From Betaproteobacteria bacterium (lineage in GTDB: Bacteria > Pseudomonadota > Gammaproteobacteria > Burkholderiales > SG8-39): a stretch of 20,341 nucleotides of DNA. A model generated the notes under the pieces. That model had not been told where the DNA came from. It saw nothing but the letters and a program-made list of their open reading frames with translations, and did no database searches. This document shows, piece after piece, positions 7,750 through 15,032 of the stretch (the first letter of the stretch is position 1; the number at the start of each line of letters is the position of its first letter). The position numbers and the translations under genes were made by a program. The DNA lies in assembly GCA_005884335.1 (NCBI GenBank), contig VBCJ01000023.1, positions 1-20,341 on the forward strand. Reading direction: 5' to 3'.

Positions 7750-7782
7750 GATCAAGCGGCGCCAAAGGCGTCCGCCTTGATC
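7750..7782 (-). repeat. Second hairpin overlapping the ctpA stop
   Basis: Arms GATCAAG (7750-7756) and CTTGATC (7776-7782), continuing inward through CGG and CGCC pairs with two single-base bulges and an AAA loop. It overlaps the end of ctpA and abuts the other hairpin at one base. Possible roles are mRNA 3'-end protection or attenuation between ctpA and moeB. Confidence 0.6.
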
Positions 7783-9184
7783 AATTCTTGGTAGGCGCGG
7801 GCGGCGTGCTTTGCGCGGTGGTGAGCGGCATGCCCTTCAGGAACTTGAGCGCCTGCTGGAACTGGAAGTCCTTCTCAGAGGCGAACTCGAGCGGCGCCGG
7901 CGGTTTTTCTTCGGCATCGGTCGATGGTTTCGCGCTGGTTCGCTGCGATTTCTCCGACTGGGCCTCCCTCTCCTGGTCGTTGAGCAGATGCTTTTCCAGA
8001 TCGGATTCGCGCAACCGTCCCGTAGGCGGCGACGTGGGGTCTTCGATCAGAACGTCGGGCGTGATGCCTTTGGCCTGGATCGAGCGCCCGCTCGGGGTGT
8101 AGTAGCGGGCGGTGGTCAGTTTGATCGCGGTATTGTTGCCGAGCGGCAGGATGGTCTGCACCGAGCCCTTGCCGAATGTCGGAGTGCCCAACACCGTCGC
8201 GCGTTTGTGGTCCTGCAGCGCGCCCGCGACGATTTCCGACGCGGAGGCCGATCCGCCGTTCACCAGCACCACCATCGGCACGGTTTTCACCGCCGCAGGC
8301 AGGTTCTTCAGATAATCCTCGCGGTTGCCCCGAAGATAATCCTCCGGCGCGGCGATGAACTTGCGCTTGGCGTCTTCGGTGCGGCCGTCGGTCGATACCA
8401 CCACCACCCCCCGCGGCAGGAACGCCGAGGAGATGCCCACCGCGCCGTTCAGGAGTCCACCCGGATCATTGCGCAAATCCAGAATCAGGCCCTTCAGCGG
8501 CCCGTTCTTGTAGAGGCCCTCGACGTGTTTCACGAGATTTTCCCCGGTGTGCTCCTGGAACTGGGCGACGCGAACCCACCCGTAGCCGGGTTCGATCAGC
8601 TTGGACTTCACGCTCTGCACGCGAATGATGTCGCGGGTGAGCGTGACCTCGAAGGGCTTCGGCTCGCCCTTCCTCAGGATGGTGAGCCGGATGGTCGTCT
8701 TCGGCTTTCCGCGCATGCGCTTGACCGCGTCGTTCAGGGTCATGCCCTTGACCGAGGTGTCGTCGATCTTGATGATGAAATCGCCGGGCTTCAAGCCGGC
8801 GCGAAATGCCGGCGTGTCCTCGATGGGCGACACGACCTTGACGAACCCTTCTTCCATGCCGACCTCGATGCCGAGGCCGCCGAATTGGCCCTGGGTGCCC
8901 ACCTGGAGCTCGCGGAACGCGTCCTGGTCCAGGTAAGCCGAGTGTGGATCGAGCCCGGTCAGCATGCCGCTGATCGCTTCCGTGATGAGCTTCTTGTCCT
9001 CCACCGGCTCGACGTAGCTCGACTTGATCGCGCCGAACACTTCGGCGAAGGCGCGCAGCTCGTCCACCGGAAGCGGGAAACGGGCCGCCTCGCGCTGGGC
9101 CACCGCGGAGAAGTTCAGGCTGAGCAGGACTCCTGCCAGCACGCCAACCAGCACCAGGCTGGCCTGTCTGATCTGGGTCATCAT
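7781..9184 (-). CDS. ctpA: S41-family C-terminal processing protease
   Basis: Periplasmic serine protease of the CtpA/Prc family, 467 aa. N-terminal signal or anchor (hydrophobic 8-29), a PDZ domain (about 95-180) with the GLGIEVG carboxylate-binding region, then the S41 domain with LILDLRNDPGGLL. The catalytic dyad is Ser314 in GSASASE and Lys339 in FGKGSVQ; the 25-residue spacing is the family's. The tail (from about 385) is charged and low in complexity. ATG 9184 is chosen because it begins the signal sequence; the frame is open to TTG 9250, which would overlap envC. It is 47 bp downstream of envC. In gammaproteobacteria such proteases trim peptidoglycan hydrolases, which fits the pairing with envC. 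Confidence 0.93.
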   Translation of the reverse strand: MMTQIRQASLVLVGVLAGVLLSLNFSAVAQREAARFPLPVDELRAFAEVFGAIKSSYVEPVEDKKLITEAISGMLTGLDPHSAYLDQDAFRELQVGTQGQFGGLGIEVGMEEGFVKVVSPIEDTPAFRAGLKPGDFIIKIDDTSVKGMTLNDAVKRMRGKPKTTIRLTILRKGEPKPFEVTLTRDIIRVQSVKSKLIEPGYGWVRVAQFQEHTGENLVKHVEGLYKNGPLKGLILDLRNDPGGLLNGAVGISSAFLPRGVVVVSTDGRTEDAKRKFIAAPEDYLRGNREDYLKNLPAAVKTVPMVVLVNGGSASASEIVAGALQDHKRATVLGTPTFGKGSVQTILPLGNNTAIKLTTARYYTPSGRSIQAKGITPDVLIEDPTSPPTGRLRESDLEKHLLNDQEREAQSEKSQRTSAKPSTDAEEKPPAPLEFASEKDFQFQQALKFLKGMPLTTAQSTPPAPTKN

Positions 9185-9231
9185 GATATTCGGTCCTGGG
9201 CTCTGCGCCGGCCGCTTGGCATCGTCATCGC

Positions 9232-10318
9232 TCACTTCAAGGACACCCAACGCATGGGATCAAAGGCTTTTCCTTCATGTCGAACCTCAAAGTATAGACC
9301 CGATTCCATGTTGCCGCCGCTTGCTCCGACGGTCGCGACCGCGTCCCCCGTGCGCACCGGCTCGCCGACCTGCTTGAGCACCGATTCGTTGTTGCCGTAG
9401 ATGGTGAGATAGCCCTTGCCGTGGTCGATTATCAGCAGATTTCCGAAGCCGCGCAGCCAGTCGGCGAACACCACCCGCCCCGATGCGACCGCCCGCACCT
9501 CCTGCCCGGAAGGAGAGCGAATGAACAGGCCCTTCCACGGGGGCCCGCCGCTGGGACGCTGGGCTCCGAAGCGGTTTGCGAGTACACCCCTGATCGGCAG
9601 CCGCAGTCCGCGCTTGAGCCCCGACAAGGACCCTTCCGCGCCCCCGGGCTCGCACCTCGCGGCGCTGCGCGCGGAGCTGGCTGGAGACGCGCGCAAGCAC
9701 TTTGCGGTGCTCCCCCTGCTGTTTGATCAGGGCGGCGCGTTCAGCGCGCCCGGCTGATTCGATGGCGGCGATCTCGGCGTTCCTCTCCCGGGTCCGCGCC
9801 TCGAGCTCTTTCAGCCGCGCGAGGCTGGAGCGCAGCTCTCCGATGAACTCCGCCTGCGCGCGGGAAACGTAGCCGTAGTAATGCAGCTCGCGCGCGATAC
9901 GCCCGGGCTCCTCGCCCGAGAATAGAAGCTTCAGTGCGCTTTGCTCTCCGTTGAGATAACGCAGGGTGAGCAGCCTCCCGAGGCTTTCCCTGCGCGAGGC
10001 TATTTCGGTCTCGAGCCCCTGGCCGCGCCGCAGCAGTGTATCGAGGTCGCGCTGCGCCGTTGCGCGCCTGCCCGCCAAAGCGCGAAGCGCCCGGCTGGCT
10101 TCGGATATCGCACGCTCGGAGTCCCGCAGCTGGTCGCGCGCTTCCATGCGGCTTTCTTCGGCCTCCGCGATTTTCGCGCGCAGCCCTTCGATACGCGCTC
10201 GGAGGGCATCGAGCTTTTCCGTTTCGCCCTGGGCGAACGCCAGGACGGGCGTAACGAGGAGCGCCACCCCGATCCGGCGGACCGCATGCGCGATGCGGGA
10301 GCGGCGAGGCGGTATCAT
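9232..10318 (-). pseudogene. envC: Murein hydrolase activator EnvC, frameshifted with internal loss
   Basis: LytM-domain activator of amidases for daughter-cell separation. The first frame (10318 to about 9655) encodes a signal peptide (VALLVTPVLAFAQ) and a long coiled coil through QLRAQRREV. The second frame (about 9655 to 9232) encodes the degenerate LytM domain, with LPIRG, WKGLFIR, VVFADWLRGFGNLL and LYFEVRHEGK. Reading passes between frames by skipping one base near 9640-9660. In E. coli EnvC about 70 residues separate these parts; here only about 12 do, so roughly 50 residues of linker and regulatory arm are missing. As written it cannot give a normal protein. Assembly error is possible. 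It lies between gpmA (46 bp) and ctpA (47 bp). Confidence 0.82.
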
Positions 10319-10364
10319 CCCGTCCTTTCGCCTCGGGGCGATCGCCTTGCTCTTCGCCGGCGGA

Positions 10365-11114
10365 TCAATTTCTCGCCTTGGCCTGGTCGGCAACCGCCCG
10401 GGCCCGCGCTTCCGCCTCGGCCGGATCTCCAAGATAGTAATGCCGTATCGGCCGCAATCCCGAGTCCAGCTCGTAGACCAGCGGAATCCCCGTGGGGATG
10501 TTCACGTCCACGATTTCGGTGTCGCTCACGCCGTCGAGGTACTTGACCAGGGCGCGAAGGCTGTTGCCGTGGGCGGCGACGATGACTTGGCGGCCCCGAA
10601 GCACCTCGGGCGCAATCGTTGCGCTCCAGTACGGCAGGAATCGCGCGACGGTGTCCTTGAGGCACTCGGTGAGCGGCAGCTCGGATTCGGCAAGGCCCGC
10701 GTAGCGCGGGTCTCCCCTCGGGTGGCGGGGATCGCCGGGCTCGAGCGGAGGGGGCGCCACGTCATAGCTGCGCCGCCAGAGAAGCACCTGCTCGTCGCCG
10801 AACTTCGCGGCCATTTCGGCCTTGTTCAGGCCCTGCAACGCGCCGTAGTGGCGCTCGTTCAGGCGCCAGGAGTGGTGCACCGGGATCCACATCAGGTCCA
10901 TCCTCTCGAGTGCCAGCCAGAGCGTCTTGATGGCGCGTTTCAGCACCGAAGTGTAGGCGCAATCGAAGACGAAGCCGGCCTCCTCGAGGATTTCTCCGGC
11001 GCGCTTTGCTTCCTCCGTACCGCGTTGGGTGAGGTCCACGTCAGTCCAGCCGGTGAACCGGTTTTCCATGTTCCAGACCGATTCACCGTGGCGCAACAGA
11101 ACGACCTTATGCAT
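10365..11114 (-). CDS. gpmA: 2,3-bisphosphoglycerate-dependent phosphoglycerate mutase
   Basis: Glycolytic and gluconeogenic enzyme interconverting 3- and 2-phosphoglycerate, cytoplasmic, 249 aa. The histidine-phosphatase signature LLRHGES is at residues 6-12, with His9 as the phosphorylated residue. The second active-site His182 is in AAHGNSLRALV. Substrate-binding NERHYGALQGLNK (86-98) and TGIPLVYEL are present and intact. ATG 11114 begins the family MHKVVLLRHGES N-terminus. First gene of the leftward cluster, divergent from the arsR gene across 58 bp. Confidence 0.96.
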   Translation of the reverse strand: MHKVVLLRHGESVWNMENRFTGWTDVDLTQRGTEEAKRAGEILEEAGFVFDCAYTSVLKRAIKTLWLALERMDLMWIPVHHSWRLNERHYGALQGLNKAEMAAKFGDEQVLLWRRSYDVAPPPLEPGDPRHPRGDPRYAGLAESELPLTECLKDTVARFLPYWSATIAPEVLRGRQVIVAAHGNSLRALVKYLDGVSDTEIVDVNIPTGIPLVYELDSGLRPIRHYYLGDPAEAEARARAVADQAKARN

Positions 11115-11154
11115 ATGAGCATTCTCTACGCGGGCTTATTCGTGCCGCAAGAAA

Positions 11155-11168
11155 GCATTTTATAATGC
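11155..11168 (+). promoter_or_regulatory. Palindrome over the -10 box of the arsR gene
   Basis: GCATT (11155-11159), TTAT, AATGC (11164-11168) is a perfect 5+4+5 palindrome. It overlaps a consensus -10 box TATAAT (11161-11166). A second GCATT occurs at about 11119-11123. ArsR-family repressors commonly bind such palindromes over their own promoters, so this is a candidate autoregulatory operator. The -10 ends 6 bp before the ATG at 11173, which suggests a leaderless transcript. The -35 is weak. Confidence 0.5.
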
Positions 11169-11172
11169 CCTT

Positions 11173-11526
11173 ATGGAAATTCGAGGGCAGAGCGTACAGC
11201 GCGACCCCCGGGACATTTTCGAGCTGCTCGGCCGCAAGGAGCAGATCGAGCGGATGGCCCGCGCAATGCGGGCCATTGCGCATCCGCTGCGGCTGAAGAT
11301 TCTGTGCGTTCTGGGCGAGCATGAGTTGAGCGTGCAGGACATCGTCGAGGCGGTCGGGACTTCGCAGAGCAACGTCTCGCAACACCTGGCGATCCTCCGG
11401 GAAAAACGCATCCTCAGTCCGCGAAAGAATGCCAATCGCGTGTATTATTCCGTGAGCGACCAGCGTACGCTGCATCTTATCGCTACCATGCGCGAAGTGT
11501 TGTGCGGCAGTCTGCCGAGATCGTGA
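11173..11526 (+). CDS. ArsR-family regulator, probable persulfide-sensing (SqrR/BigR-like) type
   Basis: A 117-aa winged-helix repressor. The core runs from about residue 25 to 105: AHPLRLKILCVL, recognition helix SQSNVSQHLAILREK, and wing KNANRVYYSV. It has just two cysteines, Cys45 at the end of an ILC motif and Cys111 near the C-terminus, 66 residues apart. Persulfide sensor SqrR has Cys41 and Cys107 in the same structural places and with the same spacing. That makes sulfide/persulfide sensing the best inference over metal sensing: there is no CxC metal site. It is followed after 1 bp by a rhodanese gene, which fits a sulfur role. Its promoter appears leaderless and palindromic. Confidence 0.85.
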   Translation: MEIRGQSVQRDPRDIFELLGRKEQIERMARAMRAIAHPLRLKILCVLGEHELSVQDIVEAVGTSQSNVSQHLAILREKRILSPRKNANRVYYSVSDQRTLHLIATMREVLCGSLPRS

Positions 11527-11527
11527 C

Positions 11528-11953
11528 ATGGCGGAAGTCAACATTCTGAAATTCGTCACCGACAACATATTTCTCGTCGCGGTGGCGTTCGTGAGCGGCG
11601 CGATGCTGGTCTGGCCCGCGGTGCGCCGCGGAGCGTCCGGGGCTTCGATTTCGACCCTTCAGGCGACCTTGCTGATCAACCAGCAGAACGCCCTCGTGCT
11701 GGACGTGCGTGAAGCGGCCGAGTACGAAAAAGGGCACATGCTGAACGCGCGCAACATCCCCTTCGGGGAGCTCGAAGCGCGCGCCGCCGAAATCGAGAAG
11801 CACAAGGCGAAACCGGTGATCGTCGTATACGACGACGGAAACCGCTCGGGGAGGGCCGCGACGGCGCTGCGCAAGCAGGGCTTCGAGCAGGTATTCACAC
11901 TGAGCGGCGGGATCGGCGCCTGGCGGCAAGCCGGGCTGCCCCTGGAGAAGTAG
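11528..11953 (+). CDS. Membrane-anchored rhodanese-like protein without catalytic cysteine
   Basis: A 141-aa protein with an N-terminal membrane helix (about 12-31) and one rhodanese domain (about 42-138) marked by LVLDVREAAEYEKGH, IPFGEL and GGIGAWRQAGLP. In active rhodaneses the loop is C-x-x-G-x-R-S; here it is Tyr101-Asp-Asp-Gly-Asn-Arg-Ser107. The loop length is kept but the cysteine is Tyr (codon TAC, one base from TGC), and there is no cysteine anywhere in the protein. Sulfur transfer by the usual mechanism is therefore not expected; a binding or structural role is possible. It starts 1 bp after the arsR gene and ends directly before the grxC GTG. Confidence 0.9.
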   Translation: MAEVNILKFVTDNIFLVAVAFVSGAMLVWPAVRRGASGASISTLQATLLINQQNALVLDVREAAEYEKGHMLNARNIPFGELEARAAEIEKHKAKPVIVVYDDGNRSGRAATALRKQGFEQVFTLSGGIGAWRQAGLPLEK

Positions 11954-12211
11954 GTGGCGAAGATTCGAATGTACTCGACTGCGGTCTGCCCGTTCTGCCT
12001 GCGCGCGGAGATGCTGCTGAATTCGAAGGGCGTCACCGAGATCGAGAAAATACGAGTCGATCTCGATTCGCGCCAGCGCGAGGAAATGATGAACAAGACC
12101 GGCCGGCGCACGGTGCCGCAGATTTACATCGGTGATACGCACGTGGGCGGATTCGAGGAACTTGCGGCGCTCGAACACGCCGGAAAGCTCGACTCGTTGC
12201 TCGCGGCCTAG
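11954..12211 (+). CDS. grxC: Glutaredoxin 3
   Basis: Small glutathione-dependent thiol-disulfide oxidoreductase, 85 aa, cytoplasmic. Redox motif CPFC at residues 12-15, the TVPQIYIG cis-proline loop at about 53-60, and the GGFEEL glutathione-binding segment near 65-70. The start is GTG at 11954, immediately after the rhodanese TAG, so translation is probably coupled. No other in-frame start would give the family N-terminus. It sits upstream of secB, a common arrangement in proteobacteria. Confidence 0.94.
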   Translation: MAKIRMYSTAVCPFCLRAEMLLNSKGVTEIEKIRVDLDSRQREEMMNKTGRRTVPQIYIGDTHVGGFEELAALEHAGKLDSLLAA

Positions 12212-12246
12212 CTCCGCGCGCCTTTCCAACTTTTATCGGAGCCCCG

Positions 12247-12714
12247 ATGAGCGAAGCGCAGCAGCCGACGTTCGGCATCGAGAAAATCTACGTGAAGGAT
12301 CTGTCCCTCGAAGTCCCGGGCGGACCGCAGACTTTCATGCAGGCCGAGCAACCGCAACTCGAAGTTCAGATCACACAGCAGTCGCAGCGCGTGAACGAGC
12401 TCCTCTACGAGGTGACTCTGGTCATCACGGTGAGCGCAAAACGCGGCGACAAGACCCTGTTCCTGGTGGAAGCTTCGCAGGCGGGCGTGTTCCAGATCCG
12501 CAACGTCCCCGATGCGGACCTCGCCCCTGTCCTGGGGATAGTTTGTCCGAACGTCCTGTTCCCCTACGCGCGCGAGACCGTTTCCGATATCGTCAACCGC
12601 GCGGGTTTTCCCCAGGTGCTGCTCGCGCCCGTGAATTTCGAGGCGCTCTATCAGCAGCGCGCCGCCGAAGCCTCCGCGCAGCCTAGCGGACCGCGCATCG
12701 AGATAGCCCACTGA
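12247..12714 (+). CDS. secB: Protein-export chaperone SecB
   Basis: Cytoplasmic tetrameric chaperone that keeps preproteins unfolded and hands them to SecA, 155 aa. Family segments are clear: FGIEKIYVKDLSLEVPGGP near the N-terminus, VNELLYEVTLVITVSAK in the middle, and the PNVLFPYARETVSDIVNRAGFPQVLLAPVNF block that is nearly invariant in SecB. A CGGAG sequence about 8 bases before ATG 12247 serves as ribosome-binding site. The stop TGA overlaps the next gene's ATG by one base. Confidence 0.97.
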   Translation: MSEAQQPTFGIEKIYVKDLSLEVPGGPQTFMQAEQPQLEVQITQQSQRVNELLYEVTLVITVSAKRGDKTLFLVEASQAGVFQIRNVPDADLAPVLGIVCPNVLFPYARETVSDIVNRAGFPQVLLAPVNFEALYQQRAAEASAQPSGPRIEIAH

Positions 12715-13148
12715 TGCGCGGTCTCGCGGCCTCGGTTCTGCTCGCGTTCGCGTGGTCGGCCACGGCCGGCGAGTTTCGCTCGATCGCGGAAAACGGAACG
12801 CCGATGTATGACGCGCCCTCGGTTCGCGCCAAGAAACTTTTCGTCGCAAGCCGACTCTACCCGGTCGAAGTCGTGATCAACATCGACGCCTGGATTAAGG
12901 TTCGCGACCAGGCGGGCGACCTTTCCTGGGTGGAAAAGAAGGCCCTCTCGGACAAGCGCACGGTGATCGTGACCGCGGCCGTCGCGGACGTCAGGCAGAC
13001 GGCGAACGACCAGGCGGCACTTGTGTTCCAGGCGCAGCAGGGCGTGGCGCTCGATGTCGCGGAGCCGCCGGCAGGCGGCTGGATCAGGGTGCGCCACGCC
13101 GAGGGCCAGAGCGGTTACATCAAGATCAATCAGGTCTGGGGCATCTAG
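12714..13148 (+). CDS. Exported SH3-like domain protein
   Basis: A 144-aa protein with a signal peptide (MRGLAASVLLAFAWSATAG, likely cut after TAG/A). It appears to contain two SH3-like (SH3b) repeats. The first covers about residues 24-70, with the RAKKLFV-x-SRLYPVEVV pattern and W-x-KVRDQAGDLSWVEK. The second covers about 80-143, with ADVRQTA and GGWIRVRHAEGQSGYIKINQVWG. Such domains usually bind cell-wall peptides; the ligand here is unknown. The start overlaps the secB stop (TGATG). The TAG stop is followed at once, in the same frame, by gpsA, whose first codon is CTG. Confidence 0.85.
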   Translation: MRGLAASVLLAFAWSATAGEFRSIAENGTPMYDAPSVRAKKLFVASRLYPVEVVINIDAWIKVRDQAGDLSWVEKKALSDKRTVIVTAAVADVRQTANDQAALVFQAQQGVALDVAEPPAGGWIRVRHAEGQSGYIKINQVWGI

Positions 13149-14135
13149 CTGAACATCGCGATTCTCGGCGCAGGAGCGTGGGGTACGGCGCTGGCGGTCT
13201 CGCTCTCCGGAAAGCACCGCGTCAGGCTCTGGGCGCGCGACGCGGCGCTGGCAGCCGCCACCGGGTCGAGTCGGCGCAATCCCCGTTATCTCCCCGAAGT
13301 TTCCATTCCGGGTTCGGTCATGGTGACCGGGAACCTTTCCTCCGCATTGGACGAATGCGACGCGGCCCTGATCGCCACGCCGACATCCGAGCTGCGCGAG
13401 GTGCTCGGGCGCGTCCGCTCGTCACGGCTGGAGCGGCCCCTGATCTGGGCATGCAAGGGCTTCGAGCAGGCAAGCGGCAAGCTCCCGCATCAGGTCGCGG
13501 CCGAGGTGCTCGGAGCACGCACCGCGTGCGGGGCCTTGTCCGGTCCGAGCTTCGCGCTGGAAGTGGCGCAGGGACTTCCCACTGCGCTCACGCTCGCCGC
13601 GGGGGACGCTGCGTTCGCGAAGCGCTTCGCGCGCGAACTGCACCAGCCGATGCTCAGGGTCTATTTCAGCACCGACCTCGCGGGCGTCGAGATCAGCGGA
13701 GCGGTGAAAAACGTGATGGCGATCGCCGCCGGTATCAGCGACGGCTTGGGCCTCGGCCTGAACGCGCGGGCTGCGCTGATCACCCGGGGCCTTGCCGAGA
13801 TGACGCGGCTCGGGGTGGCGCTGGGCGGGCGGCCCGAGACTTTCATGGGACTCGCAGGAGCGGGAGACCTTGTCCTGACCTGTACCGGGGAGCTGTCCCG
13901 CAACCGGCGCGTCGGGCTGCTGCTCGCCCGGGGCGAGTCTCTCGACGCGATTCTCAAACAGCTCGGCCACGTGGCCGAAGGCGTGGTTTCCGCACCCGCG
14001 GTCGAGGCGCTCGCCACCGAAAAGCGGGTCGACATGCCGATCACCCGGGCGGTTTGCGCGGTGCTGTTCCGCGGCACTCCGCCGCGCGACGCGGTGCAGG
14101 AACTGCTCGCGCGCGACCCGAGGGAGGAAGCCTAA
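13149..14135 (+). CDS. gpsA: NAD(P)-dependent glycerol-3-phosphate dehydrogenase, apparent CTG start
   Basis: Makes sn-glycerol-3-phosphate for phospholipids from dihydroxyacetone phosphate, cytoplasmic, 328 aa. The Rossmann motif NIAILGAGAWGTALA begins at residue 2. GALSGPSFA, the catalytic region SGAVKNVMAIAAGISDG, and the GLAGAGDLVLTC motif are intact. The first codon is CTG at 13149, exactly where relatives have ATG; no ATG, GTG or TTG lies between the preceding in-frame TAG (13146-13148) and the Rossmann loop. The first ATG (13320) would remove the nucleotide-binding site. So this is either a rare CTG start, coupled to the upstream gene, or a sequence error. Confidence 0.9.
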   Translation: MNIAILGAGAWGTALAVSLSGKHRVRLWARDAALAAATGSSRRNPRYLPEVSIPGSVMVTGNLSSALDECDAALIATPTSELREVLGRVRSSRLERPLIWACKGFEQASGKLPHQVAAEVLGARTACGALSGPSFALEVAQGLPTALTLAAGDAAFAKRFARELHQPMLRVYFSTDLAGVEISGAVKNVMAIAAGISDGLGLGLNARAALITRGLAEMTRLGVALGGRPETFMGLAGAGDLVLTCTGELSRNRRVGLLLARGESLDAILKQLGHVAEGVVSAPAVEALATEKRVDMPITRAVCAVLFRGTPPRDAVQELLARDPREEA

Positions 14136-14151
14136 GCCGCTGAGAAGCTCA

Positions 14152-14385
14152 TCACTGGGAACCCGGCGGTTCGGAAGAGCGAAATACGAAAATCGCAACC
14201 GTCACGGCAACCCCGACACCGACACCAAAACCTGCCCCGACGGCAACGCCAATGCCAATGTGAGCTACCGCTGCGCCGACACCTGCACCGACTACGATGC
14301 CAACGAATATGCTCAACGGCAAAGCAACTATGCCCCAGCGTGAAATCTTTGTTCCTTGACTTCGGTTTTTCTCACTGACAGTCAT
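14152..14385 (-). CDS. Cassette 1: small Gly-rich membrane protein
   Basis: A 77-aa protein that I do not recognise. After a polar N-terminus (MTVSEKNRSQ) it has two hydrophobic stretches (about 17-42 and 44-68) rich in Gly, Ala and Val with glycine-zipper-like spacing (GVGVGVAV). It ends in a short polar tail. ATG 14385 has GGGA just upstream; GTG 14397 is an alternative adding four residues. The gene begins about 20 bp after the core site GTTACGC. Its stop is only 16 bp from the gpsA stop, so the expected attC downstream is missing. It converges on gpsA with no terminator visible between them. Confidence 0.6.
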   Translation of the reverse strand: MTVSEKNRSQGTKISRWGIVALPLSIFVGIVVGAGVGAAVAHIGIGVAVGAGFGVGVGVAVTVAIFVFRSSEPPGSQ

Positions 14386-14399
14386 AATTCCCGACACAG

Positions 14400-14418
14400 G
14401 CGTAACGCGGGGTTAGAC
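14400..14418 (-). repeat. Collapsed attC site (cores only)
   Basis: Read on the minus strand, GTCTAAC and GTTACGC face each other with only CCCGC between them, 19 bp in all. A functional attC needs inner L boxes and a spacer (about 57 bp or more), so this one has lost its middle. GTTAGAC on the plus strand (14412-14418) is still perfectly complementary to the core at the other end of cassette 2. Confidence 0.6.
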
Positions 14419-14457
14419 GGCATTCTCCTCGGTAGCGGCTTGTCCATAGCGATTGTC

Positions 14458-14937
14458 TTAAATTTGTCCAGCGCCGACAGCTCTGCGAAAGCTTTCCGTC
14501 AGCGCGTCCCGCGCCTTTGTTACTCGTGAGAATGCGGGAGCAAGCTCATCTGGCATGGGTGGAAACTCTAAGGTTTTGGCAAACTCCCGGCGGGTCGGGT
14601 GGTCCGATGCCATCTGCGACAGAACAGCACCCAGTAGCTCTAGTGCGTTCATGTACTGCGCTGCAAGTTCTTTATCGTGCTGCGAGATATGAAGGCCATA
14701 CTTGATCATCAGCGTATTTGCGGTGCGAACGTGCTCGTCAAAGCCCGATCCATTGAAGCTTTCTGACCTCACGTGTAGGTGAACCTGTTCGAGTGCGTCC
14801 CATACGGCTTTGTATGCAGCCTCCCGGTCTTCAAGAAAACGGCCGGAACGCTTGGTGCGTCTCCATTGATAAAGCCCTAACAATGCGACCGCAACGGCCC
14901 CCAAAGCGCCGGCCACTTCCTTGAATGGGATCTCCAC
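14458..14937 (-). CDS. Cassette 2: membrane-anchored protein of unknown function
   Basis: A 159-aa protein I do not recognise. The N-terminus holds one membrane helix (about residues 8-24, AGALGAVAVALLGLYQW) followed by a basic stop-transfer (RRTKR). The rest is predicted to be mainly helical and soluble, with no cysteine or recognisable catalytic motif. GTG 14937 is chosen because GGGAG lies 5 bases upstream; TTG 14949 is in frame and possible. The start is about 23 bp after the cassette core. The stop TAA at 14458 is followed by about 40 bp before the collapsed attC. Confidence 0.65.
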   Translation of the reverse strand: MEIPFKEVAGALGAVAVALLGLYQWRRTKRSGRFLEDREAAYKAVWDALEQVHLHVRSESFNGSGFDEHVRTANTLMIKYGLHISQHDKELAAQYMNALELLGAVLSQMASDHPTRREFAKTLEFPPMPDELAPAFSRVTKARDALTESFRRAVGAGQI

Positions 14938-14954
14938 CGAAGCTCCCAAATGCC

Positions 14955-15032
14955 GTCTAACGTCGCCATTGAGCGGCCCAGCAAGTGGGCGAAGCCCGCT
15001 TGCGAAGGTCCGTCTCGAATGGCTTGTTAGGG
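14955..15032 (-). repeat. attC site of cassette 3 (78 bp)
   Basis: Outer cores GTCTAAC (14955-14961) and GTTAGGG (15026-15032) on the plus strand. Inside them GCCATT (14964-14969) pairs with AATGGC (15018-15023), and CGG pairs with CCG. The centre folds as GCAAGTGGGC, GAA, GCCCGCTTGC with a single G-T wobble. This is the standard attC hairpin layout. Confidence 0.85.

Noticed and set aside
7811..9400. A 529-codon open frame on the plus strand opposite ctpA
   Set aside because: It is antisense to a well-conserved S41 protease; its protein is rich in Arg/His/Gln with no domain, typical of an antisense frame in GC-rich DNA.
13178..14143. A 321-codon open frame over gpsA
   Set aside because: Out of frame with the conserved gpsA protein; Arg/Gly-rich composition and no motif.
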